A stretch of DNA of 64,000 nucleotides from the NCBI GenBank assembly GCA_005765155.1, contig VCCP01000001.1, positions 4,650,001-4,714,000 on the forward strand, read 5' to 3'. Position numbers and translations under genes: made by a program. Shown one piece after another: positions 1 to 10,482 of the stretch. The stretch is from Zelopaecilomyces penicillatus. Taxonomy: Eukaryota > Ascomycota > Sordariomycetes > Hypocreales > Pseudodiploosporaceae. The first letter of the stretch is position 1. Each line of letters begins with the position of its first letter. Under the pieces are notes generated by a model, which was given only the letters and a program-made list of their open reading frames with translations, did not search any database and was not told the origin of the DNA.

Positions 1-699
1 CTACCTCAAGATGTCGCAACCGCCATGCGCACCGCACAGAATGCCTGCAAGATTGCACACGAAGTCATAAAATGCCCTTACTGCTACAATATCCCCGTTG
101 ACGACATATTCAAACCTCCACCCATTCAAAGTTTTCAAAATCTCATGTGTCTCGGCGCACTTATTCCATCCGCCTGCAATGCCTACGCCACTATTCTCGA
201 AATGGTCGACACCGAGGCAGAAGCCGCCAAGAAGGAGGGTCGAGTGCTTTGGTTTAGCTTCAAGGAGATGAGTGGCGTATGGGGCGAAATCATAGACGAG
301 AACAAAACCAGTTGCCCAATTGTCAGAGATTACAGCAACAAGTTTCTGCACCCTGATGTGTGGCGGATATCCGTTCGTGTTATCCTGCGCTTAGATGTCT
401 ATGGAATTGAGGAAGAAATGCATTGCCCACCCGATGATGGGAGCCCAGATCCGTCGCCGCCGCTGCCGCTACCGCGATCAGTGCAATGCGGGCTCAGAGA
501 TGTTATTACCTTGGTGGATGCGAGGAATAGGAAGAGGCACGAACTTTTTGACTCACTCATCCTGGCAGGCAAAGCCCCATTGCATCCACAATGCGTGCTT
601 TTCCCCGGGCCGCATCGGATAGTGCCGCCAGAGGAAAGAAACTGCGTCAGGATACTAGAAACAGCAAGGATAGCATTGAGCAACCTTGTGATTAGTTGA
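1..699 (+). CDS. C-terminal part of a putative fungal transcription regulator (5' truncated by window edge)
   Basis: An open frame runs from base 1 to a TAG stop at 697-699, so the gene begins outside the window and only about 232 residues are visible. The first ATG in frame lies at 25 and is probably internal. The visible part resembles the C-terminal regulatory region found in many fungal Zn2Cys6 regulators of the AflR-like type: a helix with paired Cys residues (KCPYCYN), then a proline segment leading to an FQNLMCLG helix, and a late VDVYG-like segment (LDVYGIEEE). A 20-residue proline- and aspartate-rich linker interrupts the second half. No DNA-binding domain is visible because it would lie upstream. 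The family call rests on resemblance from memory and is moderate at best. The next gene is convergent, about 0.7 kb away. Confidence 0.5.
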   Translation, partial: LPQDVATAMRTAQNACKIAHEVIKCPYCYNIPVDDIFKPPPIQSFQNLMCLGALIPSACNAYATILEMVDTEAEAAKKEGRVLWFSFKEMSGVWGEIIDENKTSCPIVRDYSNKFLHPDVWRISVRVILRLDVYGIEEEMHCPPDDGSPDPSPPLPLPRSVQCGLRDVITLVDARNRKRHELFDSLILAGKAPLHPQCVLFPGPHRIVPPEERNCVRILETARIALSNLVIS

Positions 700-1413
700 G
701 GTGCTTCAGATGAGATTAAGCGGGGGGGATGACATGTGAACTTTGTGGCGTTGGATGAGGACAAAGCCAGTTTGGCGAAGATTTGTTACGAAATTTTGAT
801 GATTAGCGATTTTCGGCGTACGATACCTAAGAATAATAGGAATTTAGATAAACTACAAACTGGGGGAACTACTGGATTGAATCAATATAGCCTTTGGGAG
901 AGTATAACACACTTATTACCTGGTTTTATACATGTAGTCTTGAGCGATACATTTCAGAAATGGATTTGAGATGGAGCATCTTTTACATCTATGGCCTCAT
1001 ATAGCTCAGCTAAGTTATGATTAAGTTTGTTGAGTGTTTATTCAAAGCTTTTAATGACTGACATCAGTAGCAGTCTCCACATGAAATGGAATTGCGCTCT
1101 TACTATATGTTCCAGCTACCTTGACATGCCAAATTGTGGACATGATATGCCTCAGATACGACTCATGCCCAATAAATAAATAAAAAAACCAAAAAAAAAA
1201 CTCCAGAAATCCAATGCAACAGCCCTTCCAGGCCAAACACCATGCTTGTACAACCGGAATTGACCAGCAAACTCATAAACATGAACATAACACATCAAAT
1301 GCGATTGTGACAAAAGAAGGAAACAATCAGACACGGAGCAGCGCTCTTCGAAAATACCCCGGAGAATCGGTAAAAGACGGAAACTTCCATTTCAACCACC
1401 GCCTTTATCCAGG
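700..1413. other. Intergenic region between convergent genes
   Basis: This stretch lies between the stops of two convergent genes and should hold both 3' untranslated ends. It is AT-rich beyond 800 and has an A-run near 1181-1200. The short open frames here lack ATG starts or family features. No RNA gene or repeat is seen. Confidence 0.6.
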
Positions 1414-2625
1414 TTAATCCTCAACCATACCTAGCACCTCAAGCTCCATCCTGACGAGCTGCTCAAACTCTTCACGCTCGATACCTGATGCGCGAGACAG
1501 CATATACAGGCTGCGGATGCTACGCGACACATGCTGCTTGACGCTAAATTCATTCTGTTCCTGTTTACCCGCCGAGGCCTCAAGTTTGGCAACAGTCTGC
1601 GACCCGCTGGAGCTCGCGCTCGATTCAGGGCGCGGATGCAGGATGGAAGCTTCTTCGGTCGAGCGAGTGTCATTCTTTGAAGACGTCTTGTCTAACTCTG
1701 CAAAGGTCCAGGACCCTTTTGTCTCGTTGGGCTCTGTCTGTGCGGTGGCTTCTTGCGCGGGATTCGTGCGGCCGAGGCCAAGTGGCGGGTTGAGGTGTGC
1801 CTGTTGGGCCTCCTCGTCGGGGTCGTGGTTATCCATGGCAGGCTGGACCTGGTCGTATTGCGCAAAGTAGTCATCATCATCATCATCATTGTTATTGTCG
1901 GTGGAGGTCTGGTTTTGATAGTATGCTCCGGATTGGGTTGCCGCACCGCCTGTTTGGGGAGCTGGCGAGCGGTTGTTGGCGGGGGTCCGGGCAGGCGTTG
2001 CATCGTATCGAGCCCAGTATCCGTCATCATCGTCATCTTCGTCGTTGTCCATCACAGTCAAAGTCGGTGCATTAACGGTAGATGCTGATGGTCCTTTCTT
2101 TTGTGCATGACCCTGTTGGAATTGGCCCTCTGCTTCTTCAATCGTCGAAAATCCTTCGAACTGCGCGAAAGGCGAGGATTTGTCGGCCACAGTAACCTCG
2201 CCAACTCTCCACCCATCACCGCCTCCTTCAGTGTCCCCGACGCAGTAGACCAGCCGAAAGGCCAATCCCAACTCCGACAGAATCACCAAGGCCTGGAGAG
2301 TCTCCAAGTCTACCCGTCTGTATCTCGTCTCGGCATCATACGCCCAGTCGACTTCGACTTCGCCAGAGACAGGATGGGGCTCGAGACCCCCACCGCGCAC
2401 GACCTCGCCTAGCTTAGGAATTTTGGATATGTCGTAGCAGAGAAGCCGCAGCCATGGCTCGGTGCTGGAAGATGATAGAAGCTGAACTCTCTGCCGCAGA
2501 ATCGGGGACAGGAGAGGCAAGATACCAATGGCTGGTTGGGCCGAAACTGTAGCTGCAGGAAGTGCGGGCAGTATGGGAGCCAACAGGCTCGCGAGAGCTG
2601 GCGGCGCAATACTGCCTGTTGCCAT
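1414..2625 (-). CDS. Acidic fungal protein of unknown function
   Basis: A single-exon gene of 403 codons. I chose the ATG at 2625 (MATGSIAPP) over one 18 codons upstream because the longer N-terminus has no protein character. Residues about 1-150 look like a folded domain rich in Leu and Pro, with WLRLLCYD and a VDWAYDAETRYRRVDLETL stretch. The middle, about residues 180-330, is low-complexity and carries two related acidic blocks, each a run of Asp followed by YWARYD or YFAQYD. The last 50 residues form a predicted amphipathic helical segment (RSIRSLYMLSRASGI...EEFEQLVRMELEVLG). I do not recognise a named domain. The sequence type, a conserved fungal protein with a disordered centre, is an inference. 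It is convergent with the truncated regulator and divergent from TPC1. Confidence 0.75.
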   Translation of the reverse strand: MATGSIAPPALASLLAPILPALPAATVSAQPAIGILPLLSPILRQRVQLLSSSSTEPWLRLLCYDISKIPKLGEVVRGGGLEPHPVSGEVEVDWAYDAETRYRRVDLETLQALVILSELGLAFRLVYCVGDTEGGGDGWRVGEVTVADKSSPFAQFEGFSTIEEAEGQFQQGHAQKKGPSASTVNAPTLTVMDNDEDDDDDGYWARYDATPARTPANNRSPAPQTGGAATQSGAYYQNQTSTDNNNDDDDDDYFAQYDQVQPAMDNHDPDEEAQQAHLNPPLGLGRTNPAQEATAQTEPNETKGSWTFAELDKTSSKNDTRSTEEASILHPRPESSASSSGSQTVAKLEASAGKQEQNEFSVKQHVSRSIRSLYMLSRASGIEREEFEQLVRMELEVLGMVED

Positions 2626-4184
2626 TGTGACTGAATGGGACACTGGGAGCTGTTGAAGATGGAGGATTGCACAGGGCACTTCGACCTCTTTCGTTGCAAT
2701 GCTGCCGATAGATATCGCAGCGTCAAGAAAATAGCGGTGTTATGTTATGTTGCTTCTGCGTTGAAAACTGTGTCACATGCTCTCCCTCGGGCAAAACCAT
2801 GTGATGAGACCTTTTTTGTTAAGCCACCAGTGATCTTGATGTCGTTGCGTCCGTCAAGGCAGACCAGCTGATGAACAATGAACAAGGCCTTTTTTCACTC
2901 GCTCTCTCTTTCTTCGTGGGTTTCGCAGAGCCGGATCAACAGATGAATGAAAATAAAACACAAATAGCCCAACGGGAAGGGAAAGACGGTAGGTTTTGGT
3001 TTTTTTCTAGAGGGAGGAGGTGAGAAGGACGACCGGACAGACGGGGGGAGGGGACGGACATTTGTAAGACGTCAGCAAAGCCAAGAAACTCAACCGACGA
3101 ACATGCAACGCGACGTCTCGCTGCCGTCAGGTAACGCTGCTTCTGTCGTCTGGTTCCATCGCTGGCATGAGCTCCTTCGTGGGCGTGAGCGTGGGGTGTG
3201 TGGATTCACGGCTACAGGCCTGTCGATGATGCAGATGGTCAGCAGCCAATAATGCGGGATCCGATGAGCAGCAGTGGGCACTCCGGAGCAAAGGAAGCTA
3301 CCTGTCCCCAACCCACTTGGGCGTCGAGCCCCGGTTACTGTGCCTGTCGCTGCCCCACTGACAGGCGTTCTAGTCTCACTGAAGGCACCTGGAACTTGCG
3401 CTGGCGGTTCCAGGGGCTTTCCAGTGTTACGTTCCAGAGCTTTTTTTTTTGTTTTTTTTTGTTGGTGATTCCATGTTTGCGGTTTGCTCCGTCCAAAAGT
3501 TGGTTCCATCGTGTTGCAAACACTGGTGGTGCGTTCTTTTCACGACACTATCATCATGCAGGCACAAGCGCATTCTGGGGAAAAGTTAGTAAACCGCCAC
3601 AGAAGCCCCATTTTCGCTTTTTGTCGACGCCATTGATCGTCATTTGCGTCAATTGAAGATCCGCCCGGCGCCCCAAGATTACATCTGCTTCCATCGTTGC
3701 GCCTTTTCGATATCGTTCGGTCGACCGGCCGGAGAACGCCGTTGCAAGCCGTGTCGGGCCGCTCTCCCTTATCGCCAGCGCCAGTACTGAGATACCTGTT
3801 TCTTATCGCACAGCCGATTCGGAATTTCTGTGTTAGCGATGACGGCTCAGAAGATTTGCGTTGCGAAAGAACCATCAAACTTCTGTCAATCAACCAATCA
3901 TCAGCATTCGCCTGGCATATAATATAAGTAGTTGCATCTTTTTTTATGACGAGCAGAAGCGACCACACTGCACATGTAGCATTGTGAAAACTGCGTTGAA
4001 TATTCCCCACGACGAAGAACAGAACTCCATCTTTTGTCGTTCCATTGAATGGCTGCCGATTTACGGAGCAGCTCCCCGAATGATACAGAGTTATATAACT
4101 GAAAGTGCCCTCGCGACGTTTGGTGCCGGACACGGAGCGATATATCGTTTTCTCGATCCCATCTGAGCCGAAGGCGACTGCTGC
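2626..4184. other. Intergenic region upstream of TPC1
   Basis: This is 1.56 kb between the divergent starts of the acidic protein and TPC1. It has G-rich patches at 3010-3060, a T-rich run near 3440-3462 and otherwise no structure that I can name. A 283-codon frame on the minus strand (3540-4391) runs into the TPC1 exons and looks like a chance antisense frame. No tRNA-like arms are seen. Confidence 0.5.
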
Positions 4185-5290
4185 ATGTTGCCCAGAGGCA
4201 GCCACCTCAAAGATGAGGTACGCTTCACCGAAACATCGAATACTGACTGGTCGAGAATTAAGAGATGAGCCGTAGTAGCTGATAGGTCTCCACAGGGCTC
4301 TAAACTCCAGACTGTAACTGCTGGCGCGATAGCAGGCCTCGTCTCTCGGTAAGGCTGCCTCTTGAAACCAGCTCGACTCTCGACGTCTCACGGGTCACTA
4401 CTTACACGTCTTCAAGCTTTGTTGTCGCCCCCCTCGATGTCGTCAAGATCCGACTCCAGCTCCAGCCGCATTCCCTATCAGATCCTCTAGCTCCCCTCCG
4501 CGAAGCTTCAGCCTACCGTGGCACGATAGCGACACTAAAGCACATACTCAAGTATGAAGGCGTCACTGGCCTGTGGAAGGGCAATGTTCCTGCCGAGCTC
4601 ATGTACGTTTGCTACTCCGCGGTGCAGTTCAGTGCATATCGATCCACGTCGGTTCTTCTCCAGAACGTGCTACCAAATCGATTGCCTGATTCAGTCGAGA
4701 CCTTTCTGGCTGGTGCCATGTCCGGTACCGCAGCGACTGGAGTGACATATCCGCTCGACCTTTTGAGGACACGGTTCGCAGCTCAGGGCAGGAACCGAGT
4801 GTATCACTCACTCAGGGGCGCTATAAGGGATATCAACAGAGATGAGGGCTTCAAGGGATTCTTTCGCGGGTTGGGTCCGGCGCTGGCGCAGATCGGACCC
4901 TTCATGGGAATATTTTTCGCCTCATACGAGGGGCTGAGGCTGCACCTCAGTCCTCTAGATTTGCCATGGGGAAGCGGAGAGGCGAGTGCTGGAATCCTTG
5001 CTAGCATTGTCGCCAAAACCACCGTCTTTCCCCTAGACCTGGTTCGCAAACGCATTCAAGTCCAAGGCCCAACCAGAACAAAGTATGGCAATGGTGACAT
5101 CCCCGAGTACACCTCTGCGGCTCGTGCCATTAAAACCATATTCCGTACCGAAGGTTTTAGAGGCTTATACAAGGGACTCCCTATCAGCTTGCTCAAGGCT
5201 GCACCGGCGAGCGCGGTTACCCTTTGGACTTACGAGCGCAGTCTCGCCATGCTGATAAGTATGGATTCGGGCCAGGAAACGGCTTTGTAA
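4185..5290 (+). CDS. TPC1: Mitochondrial thiamine pyrophosphate carrier
   Basis: TPC1 imports thiamine pyrophosphate across the inner mitochondrial membrane for pyruvate, 2-oxoglutarate and branched-chain dehydrogenases. Three exons were rebuilt: 4185-4217, 4296-4348 and 4417-5290, giving 319 residues, the usual size. The short first exon encodes MLPRGSHLKDE and joins GSKLQTVTAGAIAGLVSR, the typical family start. All three mitochondrial carrier repeats are complete, with signatures PLDVVKIR, PLDLLRTR and PLDLVRKR, each followed by EGF or EGV and a G-rich helix. The introns have GT-AG ends, and the reading frame is kept throughout. A coenzyme carrier of the CoA type is the nearest alternative, but the N-terminus and the TYPLDLLRTRFAAQG stretch favour TPC1. 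It is convergent with the nucleoside hydrolase, with 165 bp between the stops. Confidence 0.9.
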
Positions 5291-5455
5291 TAACTGCAAA
5301 TAATTATTTGTATAAATAGTCTAATCTAGATGCGAGAGAATAAAGGTATCGCAACCAACTTTAGGTCCGTCTATAAGAGATGCACCTCCAACACCGCGAA
5401 TTCGAATGGCTCATTTGCCTCCGTGCCAAAGTTTTCTATGCTTACTTCTCTGGCC

Positions 5456-6938
5456 TCATTTGGCAAGGCTTTTGTTCAGCTCATCCGCCCTCTGTATACA
5501 CTCTTCTATCACCTGCCAAAATTTGGGCACATCAAGACCTCTGGGTATCATCACACCGCCCTGTCCAACGGGTACCTCCTTTGCAATCGTTCTTCCGGTC
5601 TGGTGCTCGCCGTTCTTCGCAGCCTCGAATGTCCCCTCTGTAACAATGGTCACGTCGAATCTCTCATTATGCTTTGGCTGCTGGCTCTTCGTCTCATGCC
5701 AGTCGTAGAAGGGGATTTCATCAGGAGTTCCAATAAGGACAGCAGCGACAGCAATAGGATCATGCAATGGCGGCCCGTCCATGATACCAAAGACGTCGCT
5801 AAAGGCAAGTGTTAGCAAACTGTGAAACGACACAGCTCAGACTGAATTTATCAAGAAGAACTAACCGGTAGGTTTGTGCAAAGAAGTAAAGCAGCTCCAC
5901 AAGCATCGTTCGCAGCGTTGATTTGCCAGACCCGCTCTTCTCGCCATTCTTTCCATATAGCAGAAGCTCCCTAACATCACTTGTTGCTGGCACCTGATGG
6001 CTCAAATCCAAGGGCACGATGGTCATTTTCTTGGCGATTTCCTTGTTGTGGAACAGCTCGGCGGCAGCCTCGGGGTCTATCAAGATGTTGAACTCAGCAT
6101 ATGGGGTGATGTTGCCAATTCGATCCTCGCCGATTTTGCCCAATTGGGCATCCGAGAAGCCACCACCGATTGAGCCGCCCATGATACTCACGCCCTTGAT
6201 ATGGGGGATAAGCTCGGGATATTTCCGAAAGAGTGCCCCGACATTCGTGACAGCTCCGGTCGCGACAATCCAAGCTGTATCTACTGGCTGCGCCTTGAGG
6301 GCTGCGGCCATGGCGTCGATGGCAGGGATAGGCGAAGGTGTGCATTGGGGGGTCGGGAGCAAGTCGGTACCGTCGAGGCCGCTTTCGCCATGTATATCTA
6401 CTGGTGCATGGAACGCCGGTCGTTCCAGTGCCTTGGCCGAACCAACGTGGAGAGGGATATCGTTGTGTTTGCCTATGGCTGTTAAAAGAGAGGCGGCATT
6501 TCGAGTAGTGTGTCTAATCAGATAATAAACAGTCAGCCATGTGAACTATCCAGTTGGACAGGGTTGGCAAAGGCCCATACTCTAAAGAGGCATTTCCAAA
6601 AACTGTGGAGATGCCCAGGAGGTTGATCCTAGGGTGGTGGGCAGCCAAGAGAATGGCGAAAGCGTCCTTGAACAAGTGATTAGCTCCCACGTCTTTAACA
6701 ATTCCTAGTCTCCTTTTTGAGTGAGAGTGAAAGGGTCATGAGCATTGACGAGCGGCCATGCCAAAAACAAACGGCTCGCAAATCAATCACCACACAACAA
6801 TCTTCAAAAGCCTAGACACGAGCGACAGAATGCGAAACAACGCACACTGAAGCAGCGCCGAACCAAGGGGAAATGAATGTGACTTACATCGTGACCAGGA
6901 TCACAGTCTAGCCAGACAGGCACTTGAGGCGATGACAT
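5456..6938 (-). CDS. URH1: Inosine-uridine preferring nucleoside hydrolase
   Basis: This enzyme cleaves the N-glycosidic bond of ribonucleosides to give base and ribose in pyrimidine and purine salvage. Four exons on the minus strand (6938-6888, 6666-6581, 6513-5866, 5798-5456) encode 375 residues. The N-terminal calcium-binding signature DCDPGHDDA sits at residues 11-19, followed by LLGISTVFGN, a central VATGAVTNVG and MGGSIGGG, and a C-terminal catalytic-type LHDPIAVAAVL. These are in the order expected for the IUNH fold. The exon joins restore LEHTTRNAAS and TYRDVFGIMDGPP, both typical of the family. Substrate preference (uridine, inosine or nicotinamide riboside) cannot be told from the sequence. 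The symbol follows the yeast gene and is by family only. Confidence 0.9.
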
Positions 6939-8186
6939 GTTGATCTTTAGATAGAAGGCTTTTCTTCACTCTTTACAGGTTCTTAAGTGTGTAGTCGGCA
7001 GCTTGTAGGGCGGTGAGCGTTGCAATAGAACGACACAGAAGGAAGCAGGTATGATGTATGCAACACTATTCCGGCGCACAGCAGAGACGGGGAGACAGAA
7101 GCGCAGGGCACAAAGTAGCAACAGTTACGGCAGTAGCGATGTCAAGTGGACAGGCTTTTGTGTTCTTTAAAACCTGTGCACAGGGAGGTGTCGAGAAGAT
7201 AAGAATGCGAGACGAGATAGACGGCAAGGGGATGAGACACTTTCTTGCGACCAGGACGAATACTGCTGCTGGACGTTTTATGTGTGTGCGGCAAGCCACT
7301 TCCTCTAGTTCTGCTTCCCGGGTACGAAGGTTAATAGGCCGCTGTTCTCCGCGTGTCGGAGCGCTCCAACCCGTTCCAGCGGACCCTGGAGTGGGTGAAG
7401 ATGTGGGATTGTGGGGTCAACTCCAGCTTCTATCTTTGCCGCGTTATGGGGGGTTTGGGGGAGTTTTCGATCTCGGGGAACGGATGGCCTCCCTGGGCAG
7501 CAGCGCTCTTTCAGCGCGTTCTAGCGGACAACAGCGGTTGATTTGCGCCCCCCGGACCCTTCAAGAAATTTTGGAGGGGTCGTTGGAGGCATTGGAGTCA
7601 TTGGAGGGGCCTTGGAGGGGCAGTGGAGGGGCGCTTGTCGGGGCCGCTGCAGCGCTAGCGAGTTTTCTCCCCCCCTGACCTCTCCGGCTGGCGGAGGCTG
7701 ACGGTGGTTCCAGCAAATGAATACCCTCCTCGTAAGTTACCCGACCCGTATCAAGCACCGAGGCAAATGTTGGGTCATCAAAACCAGTCTGTTACTAAAT
7801 CATTAGTACGGCAAAGCAAACGAGGCCTTCCGAACACGCCGGTGACAGAAGCCATACCGGCGCTGTCGTCACATGACGCCGGCTCAAGGACCTCCAACGG
7901 AACCCGTCGCGGAGTTCCGCGACGGACGGCAATGGGGTCTCTTGGTGTCCGTATGTCCGTCTCGTTCTCTGATCGCCCGATATCCACAAAACCTGGCGCG
8001 GGCGGCCCGCGACCCAGCAGCAAAATGCGCGGGGGAGTGGATAATATATATGATTTTGATTCATGTACAATATGTTCTCAACGATATCCGCTGATCCGCA
8101 TCTGGTTGCAATCAGGCACTCTAGACATGCCTGCGTGTGGTTTTTTGTCACACATAACACGCGCCCTGAGACCGCCAACGCTGACA
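6939..8186. other. Intergenic region with a G-rich tract
   Basis: This region lies upstream of the nucleoside hydrolase and downstream of the RED gene, both on the minus strand. It contains a G-rich tract at about 7571-7640 with repeated TTGGAGGGG units. A 206-codon plus-strand frame (7058-7678) has skewed, repeat-driven composition and no recognisable fold, so it is not called. Nothing else is seen. Confidence 0.5.
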
Positions 8187-9884
8187 TCATGGTTTTTTGC
8201 GCTGCTCCATGACTCGCAACACATCTGCTGCATTGTTCCCGTCACCTCTGCGCTTCTTCGCTCCTCTCTTTCTTTTCGATGAGCCGCCCTTGGATGCCGC
8301 ACCTTCACCGTCGTCTTTGTCGCCGCCCCATACTGACAGTTTGACTTTCTTGTCCTCAAAATCCTCCTCATCTTCAAATCTGCTTGTGCCAAAGCCCATA
8401 TCCAAGTCCTCATCGTCTCGATCATTTGATTGCAGGAGCTTCTTCCGCCTTTCATCCAAAGCCTTGGCCGCTTCTGCAGCCTCCTTATCCTGCTCTTGTT
8501 CAATGGGTCGGAGAGATGCAGCCTTTTTGAAAGCTGCCATGATTGCTGGATCAGACATAGATGGCCCCTTGACCACTTCTTCCGAGATGAGACCAGACTT
8601 GGAGTCTTTAAAATAGTTGCGTGAAACTGACGCTGGTGGTTTGGGAGGGGGGGGCATCATCGAGCTGATTGTGGCATCTTCATCACCATCCTTGACGTGA
8701 TCTCCAGCTTTTTGAACCTCCGTATCTCCAACTTGGTCAAGTGTGTGCTCTTGCTCCTTCTCTTCTGAGTCGGAATCCGAGTCAGAGTCATTCATGCCAG
8801 CTAGTGGATCGTAGTCATCACTGACGCCCTCAAATATATCCACATCGCCATCATCTTCTTCAGGCTCTGCCTTTTTCTTGTACTGCTCTGGCACTTCCAT
8901 GCCGAGAGGTTTGGCGTCTATGTCGGGCATTGGAAGATTATTTCCTTCATCTTCCCCTGGCTGTATCCTTCGTATCTTCCGTTTTTCGTGCCCATCCGCG
9001 TCAATTATAATGAGAACTTCGCGCCCCTTGCTGTCTTGCTCAATTCGTCTTCCCGGCATTTGTTTAGCGCCGATCTTCCGGAATCGGTCCCCAAGATTTG
9101 GTTCCTGCTGTGCCTTGGCTGCCAGTCTTGCCGCCTTCAGTTCTGCAAGGATTTGATCTCGCGTTCGCTTCTTCCCTGGTGCCAGCGCCACTGTCGAAAG
9201 TTGCCCCTTCTTCTTTTCTGCCGTCACTTTCTCGGTTGCATGCACTTCCTGTTCTTCAAGCTCATCGAATTCAGCATCAACATCCTGTTCTGGTTCTGGT
9301 TCTGGCTCCTGCGCAGCGTCTTCTTTCTTTTCTTCCTCTCCGTAGACATCATCACCCCTTCGTATTCTTTCAAGCAGCTTGAAATCAAGTCCCTTGACCA
9401 GATGTGTGCTTCCCAGGTCACCACCTGCGATTTGTGACCTCAACTTCTCGTATGTTGCCTGGTCGATTGCTTCATCCTTTAGACACTTTTCCAGAGCCTT
9501 CAGTCTCTCTTCCCGGTCGTCCTCCGATGCCTCTTCTTGTCTTTGGGTTCGGTCAAAATACCCTGATGCTAGCTTTACTCCTTTTGGCGCGGATGTTTTA
9601 AACTTCCTTTGTGGTTGCGTCGTCTTGTTGCGCTCCGCGAGTTGTCGTGCAAAATCTGATTGGGCTTCTCTTACTGCCCGTCTAGCCAGAAAAAAGTCAG
9701 CATTGGGAACACGTATTTAACGAAAAATCACATACGGCGTCATTGGTATGCTGGCGCGTTGCCGAGATCCAAGAGAGCTTGCGCTGTCATGGTTAACAGC
9801 TCGGGAAGACTCTTCATTCTTCGAGCCTGATGATTTGGCGCTATTGTTGGTGCGCACCAGATTGCGGAACTGCTCATTGTTCAT
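8187..9884 (-). CDS. RED/IK-like spliceosomal protein
   Basis: A 547-residue protein from two exons, 9884-9736 and 9681-8187. It begins MNNEQFRNLV and continues RAVREAQSDFARQLAERNK, the start of the RED-like N-terminal region. The family hallmark HLVKGLDFKLLERIR lies near residue 143. A highly charged middle with acidic runs, an SDSDSDSEE stretch and a Lys-rich end (KRKRGAKKRR) complete the layout. Metazoan RED (IK) is a component of the spliceosomal B complex; in some filamentous fungi a RED-like protein has been tied to alternative splicing. A nuclear role in pre-mRNA splicing is inferred from that family. The start is supported by the intron join, which uses GTATGTG and a TAG acceptor. It is divergent from REV1, with 598 bp between the two starts. 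Confidence 0.85.
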
Positions 9885-10482
9885 GATGACTCAATATGGG
9901 CAAAAAAGTATGGAGGGTGCAACAGGAGATACATTCAAACACAGTGGTTTCGGTGACCAGCTCTGCCTTTCAGAAGCTCGCAGCCTCGCCGCTCAAGGCT
10001 GTGTGGCTGGTGACGGAATGTGTGGCGGACATGGCACTTTGTCTTTAGAAAAAAAGTCACGGGTTAACGTGTGAAATCAGGCACGCTAAAATTTCACTTT
10101 ACGCGCCATCGCCACCATGAACTATAGGTGTATGATTTCCTGGCAGTACACTCACTTTCTGACATATTCACGGTATGATCGCAAGTTGAAATAGTTAACT
10201 GCATTCATCGAACAGAGCACCATAACATCGCAACAAACATGTTTTGAAGCTTATTGTCAGACTTTACGGGCTCATCATGCCATCGCTGACCTGCGCAGTC
10301 GCGCATTGCCAATCTCACCGTTAAGTCATAGCTTCCGACGTCTCCGCGTGTTGCTCTAGATATGCACCCAATTGTTCACTTGAGCCCCTATCTTGCTCAT
10401 AGGTCAACCAGATTTTTTATTTTTTTTATGATCAGGAAGTACACCCACGTTGTTCAATTTCAAATACGAACATAACTAGACA
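9885..10482. other. Shared upstream region of RED and REV1
   Basis: A 598-bp divergent intergenic region that must hold both promoters. A short T-rich run occurs near 10412-10428, just before the REV1 start. I see no clear cell-cycle or DNA-damage element by eye. Confidence 0.5.

Noticed and set aside
3540..4391. 283-codon minus-strand frame upstream of and into TPC1
   Set aside because: It runs antisense through TPC1 exons 1-2, has no family feature and its composition changes along its length.
7058..7678. 206-codon plus-strand frame
   Set aside because: The open reading depends on a G-rich repeat; no domain, signal or homologue type is recognised.
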